DNA from: Plantibacter flavus
Lineage (GTDB): Bacteria; Actinomycetota; Actinomycetes; Actinomycetales; Microbacteriaceae
Assembly: GCF_900177615.1 (NCBI RefSeq)
Contig: NZ_FXAP01000001.1
Location: forward strand, 750,825-814,824
DNA length: 64,000 nt
Direction of reading: 5' to 3'
Under the pieces are notes generated by a model that saw only the letters and a program-made list of their open reading frames with translations, did no database searches and was not told the DNA's origin. Position 1 is the first letter of the stretch. Each line of letters starts with the position of its first letter. Made by a program: the position numbers and the translations under genes. Of this stretch, positions 25,736 to 33,362 are shown one piece after another.

Positions 25736-26332
25736 ATGCTGGTCGAAGGCACCATGCGGTGGCAGGTCACGGAAGACGCTCCGATGGCCCTCATGCTGGC
25801 GCTCGCGTTCCGTGACATGGCAGGGCTCGGGAAGCGATGCGTTGCGCAGCTTCCCGCGGTCACGCCGGGGCTGGAGCGGGTCGACGTCGTCGGCCTCGAC
25901 CTCGACGCGCTCGCGGTCCAGTTCGACGGCTGGTGGACCGGGATCGCCCGTCGCGACACGCGCCTCTTCATGGCCGAGGTCCGTCCACCGCACTTCGAGG
26001 TGTTCGATCGAGCCCTCGACCTGCAGGAACTCGCCTACCGGGCCTATGACGACGCGCACCGGTGGGCGTCGGCTCGCATCCGGGAGTACGAGCGCGCGCT
26101 CGCAGGCCGGTCGCCGAGCCGCCTCACCGACGTCTACGAACTCATCCGCGAGCGCCAGTTCGAGTTGCGCCGACAGTCCAGCTCGTTCCGGTTGGACCTC
26201 GAAGTGCTTCCGATCTGCCGACCGGGGGCGTGGGTGGTCGCTCCCGACACGATCGTGGTCAGCGAGTCGCTCCGGGACGACCGGGAGGCCTTCCGCGAGT
26301 GGCTACGGCCGCTGGTCCACGGCCTGGTCTGA
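25736..26332 (+). CDS. Conserved hypothetical protein, 198 residues
   Basis: I do not recognise this protein. The start is the ATG 6 bases after a TACACT box. It has no membrane segment or signal peptide. The N-terminal half alternates strands and helices (VEGTMRWQVTEDAPM, VDVVGLDLDALAVQFDGW). The middle is helical and Arg-rich (RIREYERALAGRSPSRLTD, IRERQFELRRQSS), and the C-terminal part reads WVVAPDTIVVSESLRDD. Its last 30 bases overlap the end of the convergent acyltransferase gene. The function is unknown. Confidence 0.65.
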   Translation: MLVEGTMRWQVTEDAPMALMLALAFRDMAGLGKRCVAQLPAVTPGLERVDVVGLDLDALAVQFDGWWTGIARRDTRLFMAEVRPPHFEVFDRALDLQELAYRAYDDAHRWASARIREYERALAGRSPSRLTDVYELIRERQFELRRQSSSFRLDLEVLPICRPGAWVVAPDTIVVSESLRDDREAFREWLRPLVHGLV

Positions 26333-27628
26333 TCCGCTCGAGACGCGCTCGACCGGCCGACGGGTCGGGTTCAGGAGCACGACCGCGATGATCGAGCCGG
26401 CAGCACCTGCAGCCGCCATCGCGGCGGTGAGCGGGTGGGAGATCTCCGCGAAGGGCATGATGAAGGCGCTCGCGAGCGCGATCCACACGGCGACGTGTGC
26501 CGGCTTGCGCTCCGGGTCGAGGCGCAGCTTGCGAGGGTGCTCGACGCGGCCGAGGAGTGTGCCGACGCCCGCGAGCAGGACCGCGACGACGAGCAGTACG
26601 ACCGGCCGGGTCCACCACCATGCCGCGCTCAGCGGTTCCGCGAAGGGGATGCCGAGGGCGAGCTGGAGACCGGCGACGGCGATGATCAGGGGGAGATGCC
26701 AGAGGTACACCGTCATCAGCCGGGACCCGATGAGGAAGACGACGGCTCGCGCGGCGCGGGTCCGCATGATCGCCGTGAGCAGCGGGTGCACCAGGGCGAG
26801 CAGGGCGAGCTGCCCGACTCCGAGGACGACGAGGGGGAGGGTCGGTGGGTTGAGGTTGCCGAGCATGCTGGTCGAGTACGGCAGCCAGGTCGTGATCGGC
26901 ACGAGCGCGCCGTAGGAGACCAGCACCACGGCCACGAGGACGAGGCGCGGAACGGAGCGGAGACGTCCGTCGGCCAGGAAGAACCCGAACTGCTGCAGCA
27001 GTGGCCAGACGAACACCAGGTTGACGAGACCGATGCCGAGGAGGCCGGTCGAGTAACGGACGACGTCGACGAGGATCACGCCGGCCAGCAGTGCCGCACA
27101 GGTCAGGAAGGGGTGGCGGTCGTGGCAGGTGGCGAGGAACGGAGCGACCGCCTGGCAGAGCAGGTAGGCGGCCAGGAACCAGAGCGGGGACCCGACGCCT
27201 GCGGCGACGGCCTCGATGATGGCGGGGTCGACACCGAGCGCCCCGGCGAGCCACAGCCCCGCGGCGAGGAAGAGCAGGACCGGGATCGTCGGCAGGGCGA
27301 GTCGGAACACCCGGGACCGGAGGAAGTCGCTGGTCCCGCCACCACGTCGGACGGTGCTGCGCCAGCCGGTGATCGTCGCGAAGCCGCCCACGATGAAGAA
27401 CAGCGGGATGATGTGGCCGAACCAGGTACCCGTGTCGAACCAGGGTTGCTGCTCCAATGCTCGGGAGATGCCGATCGTGCCGTCCGGCTCGACCGCCACC
27501 GCGACCATCAGGAGGTGGACGATGACGACCGTCACGACGCACGCGACGCGCACGAGGTCGAGGGCGAGGTCCCGCCCGGAGAGGTCTGGGACCGCCGGGG
27601 CCGACCCGGTCCGCGTTCGCGTGCTCAT
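26303..27628 (-). CDS. Acyltransferase family 3 membrane protein
   Basis: This 441-residue protein has about 10 membrane helices and resembles the acyltransferase-3 family, which transfers acyl groups to extracellular or membrane-bound sugars and lipids. The N-terminal helix carries RDLALDLVRVACVVTVVIVH with a His at its end. Later come FFIVGGFATITGW, the RSRVFRLALP loop typical of the family and MTVYLWHLPLIIA. The ATG lies 8 bases after a leftward TAGGCT box. Neighbours give no hint of the acceptor. The 3' end overlaps the convergent upstream gene by 30 bases. Confidence 0.85.
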   Translation of the reverse strand: MSTRTRTGSAPAVPDLSGRDLALDLVRVACVVTVVIVHLLMVAVAVEPDGTIGISRALEQQPWFDTGTWFGHIIPLFFIVGGFATITGWRSTVRRGGGTSDFLRSRVFRLALPTIPVLLFLAAGLWLAGALGVDPAIIEAVAAGVGSPLWFLAAYLLCQAVAPFLATCHDRHPFLTCAALLAGVILVDVVRYSTGLLGIGLVNLVFVWPLLQQFGFFLADGRLRSVPRLVLVAVVLVSYGALVPITTWLPYSTSMLGNLNPPTLPLVVLGVGQLALLALVHPLLTAIMRTRAARAVVFLIGSRLMTVYLWHLPLIIAVAGLQLALGIPFAEPLSAAWWWTRPVVLLVVAVLLAGVGTLLGRVEHPRKLRLDPERKPAHVAVWIALASAFIMPFAEISHPLTAAMAAAGAAGSIIAVVLLNPTRRPVERVSSGSDQAVDQRP

Positions 27629-27636
27629 CGCCGGAC

Positions 27637-27642
27637 AGCCTA
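27637..27642 (-). promoter_or_regulatory. -10 box TAGGCT for the acyltransferase gene
   Basis: TAGGCT read leftward is separated by 8 bases from the ATG at 27628. It is divergent from dinB. Confidence 0.45.
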
Positions 27643-27698
27643 GCGTCGCCGAGCCCTCCCGCCCTGGCCCCTGTGGAGAGCGTGTCGGAGGCGACTGC

Positions 27699-27704
27699 GA
27701 CAAT
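27699..27704 (+). promoter_or_regulatory. Extended -10 box (TGC)GACAAT for dinB
   Basis: GACAAT with an upstream TG ends 6 bases before the dinB ATG. No LexA-type palindrome was seen here, so damage control is not evident. Confidence 0.4.
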
Positions 27705-27710
27705 GGAGTC

Positions 27711-29009
27711 ATGAGTCGGCAGGATGGAGCGTCTCGTCGCGTCTCGGCGCACGATGCCGACGACAGCGGTACCCCCATCCTCCACGTCGACATGGACGCG
27801 TTCTTCGTCTCGGTCGAGCTGCTGGAACGGCCCGAGCTGCGCGGTCTGCCGATCATCGTGGGAAACAAGGAGGGGCGGTCGGTCGTCACCTCCGCCAGTT
27901 ACGAGGCACGCCGGTACGGCGTGCGCGCGGCGATGCCGGTGTCCCAGGCGATGCGCCTCTGTCCGAGCGCCGTCGTCTTGCCGCCCCATCACGGCCGGTA
28001 CCGCGAGTACTCCGACCGGGTGATGGAGGTGTTCGAGTCGGTCACGCCGCTCGTCGAGCCTCTGAGCATCGACGAGGCGTTCCTCGACGTGTCGGGCGCG
28101 GTCCGGTTGCTCGGGAGCCCGCGGACGATCGCCGCGCTCGTGAAGCAACGGGTCCTCGACGCGACCGGCCTGCCGTGCTCGGTCGGCCTGGCGTCGACGA
28201 AGTACGTCGCGAAGCTCGCCTCCGGCCTGTCGAAGCCCGACGGCCTCCTGGTCGTGCCAGCCGACGAGACCCTGGCGTTCCTCCATCCGTTGCCGGTCGG
28301 TGCGCTGTGGGGCGTCGGTGGTCGGACGGAGGAGCAGCTGACGAACCGGGGCATCCGGACCATCGGTCAGCTCGCCTCCACCCCGCTGTCGATGCTCCAG
28401 CGCGCGGTCGGTGAGGCCTCCGGTCGCCGACTCCTCGAGCTCGCGAACGGGATCGATCCGCGCGGGATCGAGTTGGCACGACGCGAGAAGAGCGTCAGCC
28501 ATGAGGTGACCTTCCCGACGGACGTGTCCGACCCGACCATCCTCAAGCGCGAGCTGCTGAACCTCGCCGGTCTCGTCGCGATCCGACTCCGGAAGGGCGG
28601 CTACGCCGGACGGACGATCAGCATCCGCGTCCGCTATGCGGACTTCAGCGTCGTCACCCGGTCGCGCACCATCGGCGAGGCCACGAACGTCGGGCGTCGG
28701 GTCTACGACGAGGCGGCGTCGCTGTTCGACGACCTCGATCGCGGCGGACGCCTCGTGCGCCTCGTCGGGGTGAAGGTGGACCAGCTCGTCCCCGCCGATG
28801 AGGCCGGTGCCGGGCTCTGGGACCCGGACGAGGAGTGGCGTGAAGCCGAGCAGACGATCGACCGGGTCGCGAGCCGGTTCGGCGATCTCGCGATCGCCCC
28901 CGCCTCCCTCCTCGGCAAGCCGAGGCGTCGCGGACTCGGCAGTCGCGGAGACTCGCAGGGTGCTGGGAGCACGGATCAACCCCTTGGACCGGTGGATACC
29001 GAGCGGTAG
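27711..29009 (+). CDS. dinB: DNA polymerase IV (Y-family translesion polymerase)
   Basis: DinB copies past damaged bases with low fidelity. The 432-residue protein has HVDMDAFF (first metal-binding Asp), YEARRYGVRAAMP, the catalytic LSIDEAFLDVSG, a helix-hairpin-helix thumb (LWGVGGRTEEQL) and a little-finger domain. The tail after about residue 400 is Gly/Ser-rich and lacks an obvious QLxLF-type clamp motif. The ATG lies 6 bases after a GACAAT box. The stop codon overlaps the -10 box of the next gene. Confidence 0.95.
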   Translation: MSRQDGASRRVSAHDADDSGTPILHVDMDAFFVSVELLERPELRGLPIIVGNKEGRSVVTSASYEARRYGVRAAMPVSQAMRLCPSAVVLPPHHGRYREYSDRVMEVFESVTPLVEPLSIDEAFLDVSGAVRLLGSPRTIAALVKQRVLDATGLPCSVGLASTKYVAKLASGLSKPDGLLVVPADETLAFLHPLPVGALWGVGGRTEEQLTNRGIRTIGQLASTPLSMLQRAVGEASGRRLLELANGIDPRGIELARREKSVSHEVTFPTDVSDPTILKRELLNLAGLVAIRLRKGGYAGRTISIRVRYADFSVVTRSRTIGEATNVGRRVYDEAASLFDDLDRGGRLVRLVGVKVDQLVPADEAGAGLWDPDEEWREAEQTIDRVASRFGDLAIAPASLLGKPRRRGLGSRGDSQGAGSTDQPLGPVDTER

Positions 29010-29012
29010 CCT
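29007..29012 (+). promoter_or_regulatory. -10 box TAGCCT overlapping the dinB stop
   Basis: TAGCCT begins on the dinB stop codon and ends 6 bases before the ATG at 29019. This gives the downstream small gene its own leaderless promoter. Confidence 0.5.
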
Positions 29013-29018
29013 CGCGGT

Positions 29019-29348
29019 ATGACGAATCTCGTGGAGAAGCTGGCAGAACAGGCGAAGGGGCTCGGCGTGTCCGCAGCCTACGGGGAGCAGCAGGACATCG
29101 ACGGCACGAAGCTCGTGCCCGTCGCGCTGACGTACTACGGCTTCGGCGGCGGCTCCGAGGGCGACGGCGACGACGCCCCGAGCGGCGGTGGCGGCGGTGG
29201 CGTCTCGATCCCGGTCGGTGCCTACATCAAGACCGACGAGGGTCTCCGTTTCGACCCGAACCTCATCTCGCTCATCGCCGTCGCGATCCCGTTCATCTGG
29301 GTGAGCGGCAAGGCTCTGGCCGGCCTCATCAAGGCCCTCAAGAAGTAG
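29019..29348 (+). CDS. GerW/YtfJ-like small protein
   Basis: The 109-residue protein has the layout of the GerW (YtfJ) family: a short helix, the strand TKLVPVALTYYGFGGG, a Gly/Ser/Asp-rich loop ending in GGGGGGVSIPVGAYI, and a hydrophobic C-terminal segment (LISLIAVAIPFIWVSGKAL) that may be membrane-associated. In Bacillus, GerW is needed for germination of spores. Homologues in non-sporulating actinobacteria have no established role. It starts 9 bases after dinB but has its own -10 box. A hairpin follows. Confidence 0.65.
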   Translation: MTNLVEKLAEQAKGLGVSAAYGEQQDIDGTKLVPVALTYYGFGGGSEGDGDDAPSGGGGGGVSIPVGAYIKTDEGLRFDPNLISLIAVAIPFIWVSGKALAGLIKALKK

Positions 29349-29360
29349 CCCTCTCCGTCG

Positions 29361-29394
29361 AACCCCTGTCGTGCGACTGCGCACGGCAGGGGTT
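29361..29394 (+). terminator. Terminator after the GerW-like gene
   Basis: A 15-bp hairpin with one G-T pair and the loop ACTG lies 12 bases after the stop. It ends directly at the TAGAAT box of the riboswitch promoter. Confidence 0.75.
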
Positions 29395-29399
29395 AGAAT
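29394..29399 (+). promoter_or_regulatory. -10 box TAGAAT for the TPP-riboswitch operon
   Basis: TAGAAT immediately follows the upstream terminator hairpin and precedes the riboswitch by about 8 bases. Confidence 0.5.
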
Positions 29400-29406
29400 C
29401 GTGCCA

Positions 29407-29493
29407 CCACGGGAGTCCGGTGAACCGGGCTGAGAGGAAGGTATTCGCCTTCGACCGTCGAACCTGATCTGGATCATGCCAGCGCAGGGAGAC
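29407..29493 (+). ncRNA. TPP riboswitch (THI element)
   Basis: The thiamine-pyrophosphate aptamer consensus is clear. GGGAGTCCGG...CCGGGCTGAGAGG forms the first arm with the pyrimidine-sensing CTGAGAGG. GACCGTCGAACCTGATCTGG and ATCATGCCAGCGCAGGGAG form the second arm and the closing stem. It lies about 50 bases upstream of the ECF transporter operon. Binding of TPP is expected to reduce expression of the transporter. Confidence 0.95.
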
Positions 29494-29508
29494 CATTTCT
29501 CGCTATCC

Positions 29509-29539
29509 CGTGCTCTTTTCCGTCTACAGGAAGGGCACG
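29509..29539 (+). promoter_or_regulatory. Expression-platform hairpin hiding the ribosome-binding site
   Basis: Bases 29509-29519 can pair with 29529-29539 (11 pairs, three of them G-T) around a 9-base loop. The right arm contains the AGGAAGGG ribosome site (29528-29535) of the first operon gene, so TPP probably acts on translation initiation. Confidence 0.6.
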
Positions 29540-29543
29540 TATC

Positions 29544-30173
29544 GTGTCAGCATCGACCAAGATCTCACCCTCTGAACGCGCTGCGTCGCGGACCTTGCGC
29601 TGGAGGGTCGTCGACATCGTCGTGGTCGCCGTGCTCGGCGTCGCGACCGGCCTCATCTTCTGGGCGTGGAACACGCTCGGATCACTCTGGTATGCGGGTG
29701 CCAGCGCCGTCACGCCCGGTTTCGGTGGGATCGCCGTCGGGATCTGGCTCCTCGGCGGGGTGCTCGGCGGACTCATCATCCGGAAGCCCGGCGCAGCACT
29801 CCTCGTCGAGACCATCGGTGCGATCGTCTCCGCCCTCATCGGCAACGCATGGGGCGTCACGACGGTGTACTCCGGCCTCGCTCAGGGCCTCGGTGCTGAG
29901 CTGGTGTTCGCGGCGTTCGCGTACAAGCGCTTCGGCCTTGTTCCGGCCATCCTCGCCGGAGCCGGAGCCGGAGCCGGAGCATGGCTCCTCGAGCTCGTGA
30001 TGTCGGGCAACCTCGAGAAGGGTGTCGAGTTCAACGCGATCTACCTCGGTTCGCTGCTCGTCTCGGGCGCGATCCTCGCCGGTGTCGTCGGCTGGGCCCT
30101 CGTCAGGGCACTCGCGTCGACCGGAGCGCTCAGCCGGTTCGCGTCGGGGCGGGACGCTCGGCGCGAGGTCTGA
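29544..30173 (+). CDS. ECF transporter S component, YkoE-type (thiamine/HMP precursor)
   Basis: This 209-residue membrane protein with about six helices is the substrate-binding S component of an energy-coupling-factor transporter. Family features include RVVDIVVVAVLGVATGLIFW in the first helix, an internal GGIAVGIWLLGGVLGGLIIRKPG and LVETIGAIVSALIGN. It is related to YkoE, predicted to import thiamine or hydroxymethylpyrimidine. The GTG start is preceded by AGGAAGGG. Control by the TPP riboswitch supports a thiamine-related substrate. The stop lies 2 bases before the ATPase gene. Confidence 0.9.
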   Translation: MSASTKISPSERAASRTLRWRVVDIVVVAVLGVATGLIFWAWNTLGSLWYAGASAVTPGFGGIAVGIWLLGGVLGGLIIRKPGAALLVETIGAIVSALIGNAWGVTTVYSGLAQGLGAELVFAAFAYKRFGLVPAILAGAGAGAGAWLLELVMSGNLEKGVEFNAIYLGSLLVSGAILAGVVGWALVRALASTGALSRFASGRDARREV

Positions 30174-30175
30174 TC

Positions 30176-31657
30176 GTGCCAGGAGCGGCTGCGACCGGTC
30201 CGGCGCGCGTCGTCGCGCGGGACTGGGGGTGGCGTCATGCCGGTCGGAAGGCCTGGGCGGTGCGCGACCTCGACCTCGAGATCGAACCGGGCGAACGGGT
30301 CCTCCTCCTGGGGGCGTCCGGTGCCGGCAAGTCGACGCTGATCCACGCACTGGCCGGCGTCCTCGGCGGTGCGGACGAGGGGGAGTCCCACGGCTCGCTC
30401 CTCGTGGACGGCGTTCCGCCTGAACGAGCGAGGGGTCGCATCGGGCTCGTGCTGCAGGATCCCGACTCGCAGGTGATCCTGTCCAGGGTCGGCGACGACG
30501 TCGCCTTCGGCTGCGAGAACCTCGGCGTCGAGCGCGAGGAGATCTGGCGCCGCGTGGACGCCTCGCTGGAGGCCGTCGGACTGGACCTGCCGCTGGACCA
30601 CTCGACCTCGGCGCTGTCCGGCGGTCAGAAACAGCGGCTGGCCCTCGCCGGCGTACTCGCCATGCACCCCTCGCTCCTCCTGCTCGACGAACCGACCGCG
30701 AACCTCGACCCGGCCGGGGTGGCCGAGGTGCGGGACGCCGTCGCTCGGCTGGTCGATGACGGTTCGTCCACCCTGGTCGTCATCGAACACCGCGTCGACG
30801 TCTGGCGCGAGCTGATGACCAGGGTCGTCGTGCTGGACGCCGATGGCGGTGTGCTCGCAGACGGGCCACCCGACCTCGTCCTCGACGACGTCGGGCAGCG
30901 CCTGGCCGACGCAGGCGTCTGGGTGCCCGGCATCCCGCTGGGGTTGGCCCCTCGTCCGGTGTCCGGCCCGTCAGCGGCGGTCCTCACGACGGACGACCTG
31001 GCGATCGGTCGGACGCGGACCCAGCCGGTGCAGGAGCACCTGGGTCTCGCGGTGCCCGAGGGTGCGGCGACGGTCGTCGTCGGCCCCAACGGCGCGGGGA
31101 AGTCCACGCTCGCGCTCACGCTGGCGGGACTGCTGCCGGAGATCACGGGGACGGTGACCGCCGCTCCGCAGCTCGCCGGCAGGCTGGGGTCCCGGCCGAT
31201 CCGCTGGAAGTCCACCGAGTTGCTCACGCGCATCGGGACGGTCTTCCAGGATCCCGAGCACCAGTTCGTCTCGTCGACCGTGCGGAACGAGCTCGGTGTC
31301 GGCCTGCAGGCCCTCCGCTGGTCCCGGACCGCCATCGACGAGCGGGTCTCCGAGATCCTCGAGGCGCTCGGTCTCGGTCGTCTTGCCGAGGCGAACCCGT
31401 TCAGCCTCTCGGGCGGTCAGAAGCGCCGGTTGTCGGTGGCCACCGTCCTCGCCACCCGACCGGCGGTCATGGTCCTCGACGAACCGACGTTCGGGCAGGA
31501 TCGACGCACGTGGTTGTCACTCGTCCGCCTGCTGCAGCATGAGCTCGAGCGCGGCGCGACGATCGTCTCCGTCACACATGACGCGGGGGTCGTCGAGCAT
31601 CTGGGCGACCATCGCATCCTCCTCGAACCGCTGGAACCCGGGAGGCGGGCCGCATGA
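30176..31657 (+). CDS. ECF transporter fused double ATPase (YkoD-type)
   Basis: The 493-residue protein contains two ABC ATPase domains in one chain, as in YkoD. The first has GASGAGKST, LSGGQKQRLALAG and LLLLDEPTANLD. The second has GPNGAGKST, LSGGQKRRLSVAT and VMVLDEPTFGQD. Q-loops are present (VLQDPDSQ and VFQDPEHQF). It powers substrate uptake with the S and T components. The GTG start lies 2 bases after the S-component stop, and the end overlaps the T-component ATG by 4 bases. Confidence 0.93.
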   Translation: MPGAAATGPARVVARDWGWRHAGRKAWAVRDLDLEIEPGERVLLLGASGAGKSTLIHALAGVLGGADEGESHGSLLVDGVPPERARGRIGLVLQDPDSQVILSRVGDDVAFGCENLGVEREEIWRRVDASLEAVGLDLPLDHSTSALSGGQKQRLALAGVLAMHPSLLLLDEPTANLDPAGVAEVRDAVARLVDDGSSTLVVIEHRVDVWRELMTRVVVLDADGGVLADGPPDLVLDDVGQRLADAGVWVPGIPLGLAPRPVSGPSAAVLTTDDLAIGRTRTQPVQEHLGLAVPEGAATVVVGPNGAGKSTLALTLAGLLPEITGTVTAAPQLAGRLGSRPIRWKSTELLTRIGTVFQDPEHQFVSSTVRNELGVGLQALRWSRTAIDERVSEILEALGLGRLAEANPFSLSGGQKRRLSVATVLATRPAVMVLDEPTFGQDRRTWLSLVRLLQHELERGATIVSVTHDAGVVEHLGDHRILLEPLEPGRRAA

Positions 31658-32454
31658 CGAGCCTCACGGCAGCGGACCGCTCGACGGTGTTGCACCATCG
31701 ACCACCACTCGACCGCGTGAATCCGGTGACGAAGGTGCTGGCCGTCCTCATCCTGTCCGTTCCGTTGTTGCTGACGATCGACTGGGTGAGTGCGAGCACG
31801 GCGGTGCTGCTCGAAGTGATGCTGTTCCCGCTCTCCGGCCTGCGGTTCACCGCGTTGCTGAAGCGGGCCCTGCCGGTGCTCGTCTTCGCGCCCATCGGCG
31901 GGATCAGCATGCTGTTGTACGCGAAGCCGGGAGGGACGGAGTACCTGTCGCTCGGGTTCGTCCGCGTGACGGACAACTCGATCGAACTGGCGGTCGCTGT
32001 GACGATCCGCGTGTTGGCGCTCGGTCTCCCGACGATCTTGCTCTTCGCACGGGTGGATCCGACCGATCTGGCCGACGGCTTGTCCCAGATCGCGAAGCTG
32101 CCGTCGCGGTTCGTGCTCGGGATCCTCGCCGGAGCGCGGATGCTCGGACTCTTCATCGACGACTGGCGCAGTCTCGCGCTCGCCCGTCGTGCCCGTGGGC
32201 TGGGGGACCGGGGAGTGGTCCGGCGGTTCGCTTCGATGGCGTTCGTCCTGCTGGTGTTCGCCATCCGCCGCGGGAGCAAACTCGCGACGGCGATGGAGGC
32301 GCGGGGGTTCGGAGCGCCGATCGAACGCACCTGGGCCAGACCGTCCCGCCTGGGCCGGGCCGACCTCCTTGCCGTGCTGGTGACGATCGTGATCATGGCC
32401 CTCGCGCTGTGCACAGCGGTCCTCGCCGGCACGTTCCGGGTCGTGGGTCAATGA
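31654..32454 (+). CDS. ECF transporter T component (YkoC/CbiQ-type)
   Basis: The 266-residue membrane protein links the S component to the ATPases. It has about five hydrophobic helices and the cytoplasmic coupling motif LARRARGLGDRG (an A-R-G signature) near residue 180, with a second ATAMEARGFG near 212. The ATG overlaps the ATPase stop, and its own stop overlaps the next ATG, which indicates tight translational coupling. Confidence 0.93.
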   Translation: MTSLTAADRSTVLHHRPPLDRVNPVTKVLAVLILSVPLLLTIDWVSASTAVLLEVMLFPLSGLRFTALLKRALPVLVFAPIGGISMLLYAKPGGTEYLSLGFVRVTDNSIELAVAVTIRVLALGLPTILLFARVDPTDLADGLSQIAKLPSRFVLGILAGARMLGLFIDDWRSLALARRARGLGDRGVVRRFASMAFVLLVFAIRRGSKLATAMEARGFGAPIERTWARPSRLGRADLLAVLVTIVIMALALCTAVLAGTFRVVGQ

Positions 32455-33023
32455 GCGCGGTTCCGCCGGTCCTGCTCATCGACGGTCGGTCGGGCACGGG
32501 GAAGACGACGCTCGCCTCCTCGGTGGCGTCCGCGTTGACGGCCAGCACGGTCGTCCACATGGACGACCTGTATCCGGGGTGGGAGGGGCTCGACGAGGGT
32601 GCTCGACTCCTCGTCGAGTGGATCCTCACACCGTTCTCCGAGCGGCGCGCGGGGGAGTGGCGGCGCTGGGACTGGGAACGGTCCGCCCGTGCGGAGGCGC
32701 ACCTCGTGCCGAGCGACCGTCCACTCATCGTCGAGGGTTGCGGGTCGTCGTCGCGGTCGTCGCGAACACTCGCCGACGCGGTGCTGTGGCTCGACGCGCC
32801 GGTGGTGCAGCGCACCGACCGCCTCATCGGGCGCGGTGACGGCGTCGACTGGCTCGCGGGCTGGACCCTCCAGGAGGACGCGTTCATCGAGCGGGAGCGG
32901 CCCGACCTGGACGCCGGTCTCCGCATCGAGGCGACGCGTGCGGCAGCCCAGGTCTCCGCGCTCGTCCTCGGCGCCCTCCGGCGCGACCACGCCGAACGCT
33001 GGAGCGCCTGGCTCCGTCCCTGA
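32451..33023 (+). CDS. P-loop kinase-like protein in the thiamine-riboswitch operon
   Basis: The 190-residue cytoplasmic protein has Walker A GRSGTGKTT at residues 12-20, a uridine-kinase-like DDLYPGW motif near 39-45, an LIVEGCGSSSR strand with possible Walker B character, and a lid-like stretch RTDRLIGRGDGVDW. It resembles the uridine kinase/NMP kinase group, but the substrate is not recognisable. Its ATG overlaps the T-component stop by 4 bases, making it the fourth gene of the TPP-riboswitch operon. A role in phosphorylating an imported thiamine precursor is an inference from context only. Confidence 0.8.
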   Translation: MSAVPPVLLIDGRSGTGKTTLASSVASALTASTVVHMDDLYPGWEGLDEGARLLVEWILTPFSERRAGEWRRWDWERSARAEAHLVPSDRPLIVEGCGSSSRSSRTLADAVLWLDAPVVQRTDRLIGRGDGVDWLAGWTLQEDAFIERERPDLDAGLRIEATRAAAQVSALVLGALRRDHAERWSAWLRP

Positions 33024-33043
33024 GACCCAAGGTTCGGGTTCCC

Positions 33044-33294
33044 GGTCCCTGAGCTTGTCGAAGGGTCAGGTCTCGGGTCCCGGTCCCTGAGCCTGTCGAA
33101 GGGGTCAGGACTGGGGTTCCGGTCCCTGAGCTTGTCGAAGGGTCAGGTCTCGGGTTCCGGTCCCTGAGCTTGTCGAAGGGTCAGGTCTCGGGTTCCGGTC
33201 CCTGAGCTTGTCGAAGGGTCAGGACTGGGGTTCCGGTCCCTGAGCTTGTCGAAGGGTCAGGTCTCGGGTTCCGGTCCCTGAGCTTGTCGAAGGG
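33044..33294. repeat. Tandem array of seven 38-39-bp units
   Basis: Seven direct copies begin at about 33044, 33082, 33121, 33159, 33197, 33235 and 33273. Each has the core GGTCCCTGAGCTTGTCGAAG followed by a spacer of the TCAGGTCTCGGGTTCC or TCAGGACTGGGGTTCC type. The second copy has one C/T change. This core is a common intergenic repeat in related actinobacteria, from memory. With the flanking tRNA remnant it fills the gap between the kinase gene and tRNA-Arg. No gene is visible in it. Confidence 0.92.
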
Positions 33295-33298
33295 TGGT

Positions 33299-33346
33299 GT
33301 GCCCCCGGCAGGATTCGAACCTGCGACCAAGAGATGAGAAGGGTCC
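33299..33346 (-). pseudogene. Duplicated 3' half of the tRNA-Arg gene
   Basis: This segment repeats 33362-33409, 63 bases away. The first 37 bases are identical, and 46 of 48 match overall. It covers the 3' end, T arm, variable loop and anticodon loop of tRNA-Arg but has no 5' half, so it cannot form a tRNA. It lies between the tandem array and the intact gene and resembles a tRNA 3'-end duplication of the att-site kind, although no integrase is nearby. Confidence 0.8.
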
Positions 33347-33362
33347 GCGATGTCGTGTGAGG

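Noticed and set aside
27699-27720. LexA/SOS box before dinB
   Set aside because: No CGAAC-N4-GTTCG-type palindrome is present in the short intergenic region.
33044-33294. CRISPR array
   Set aside because: The units are direct and regular, but the intervening stretches are themselves repeated and only about 16 bases long, and no cas gene is nearby.
33299-33360. A second functional tRNA-Arg
   Set aside because: Only the 3' half is present; there is no acceptor 5' strand or D arm.
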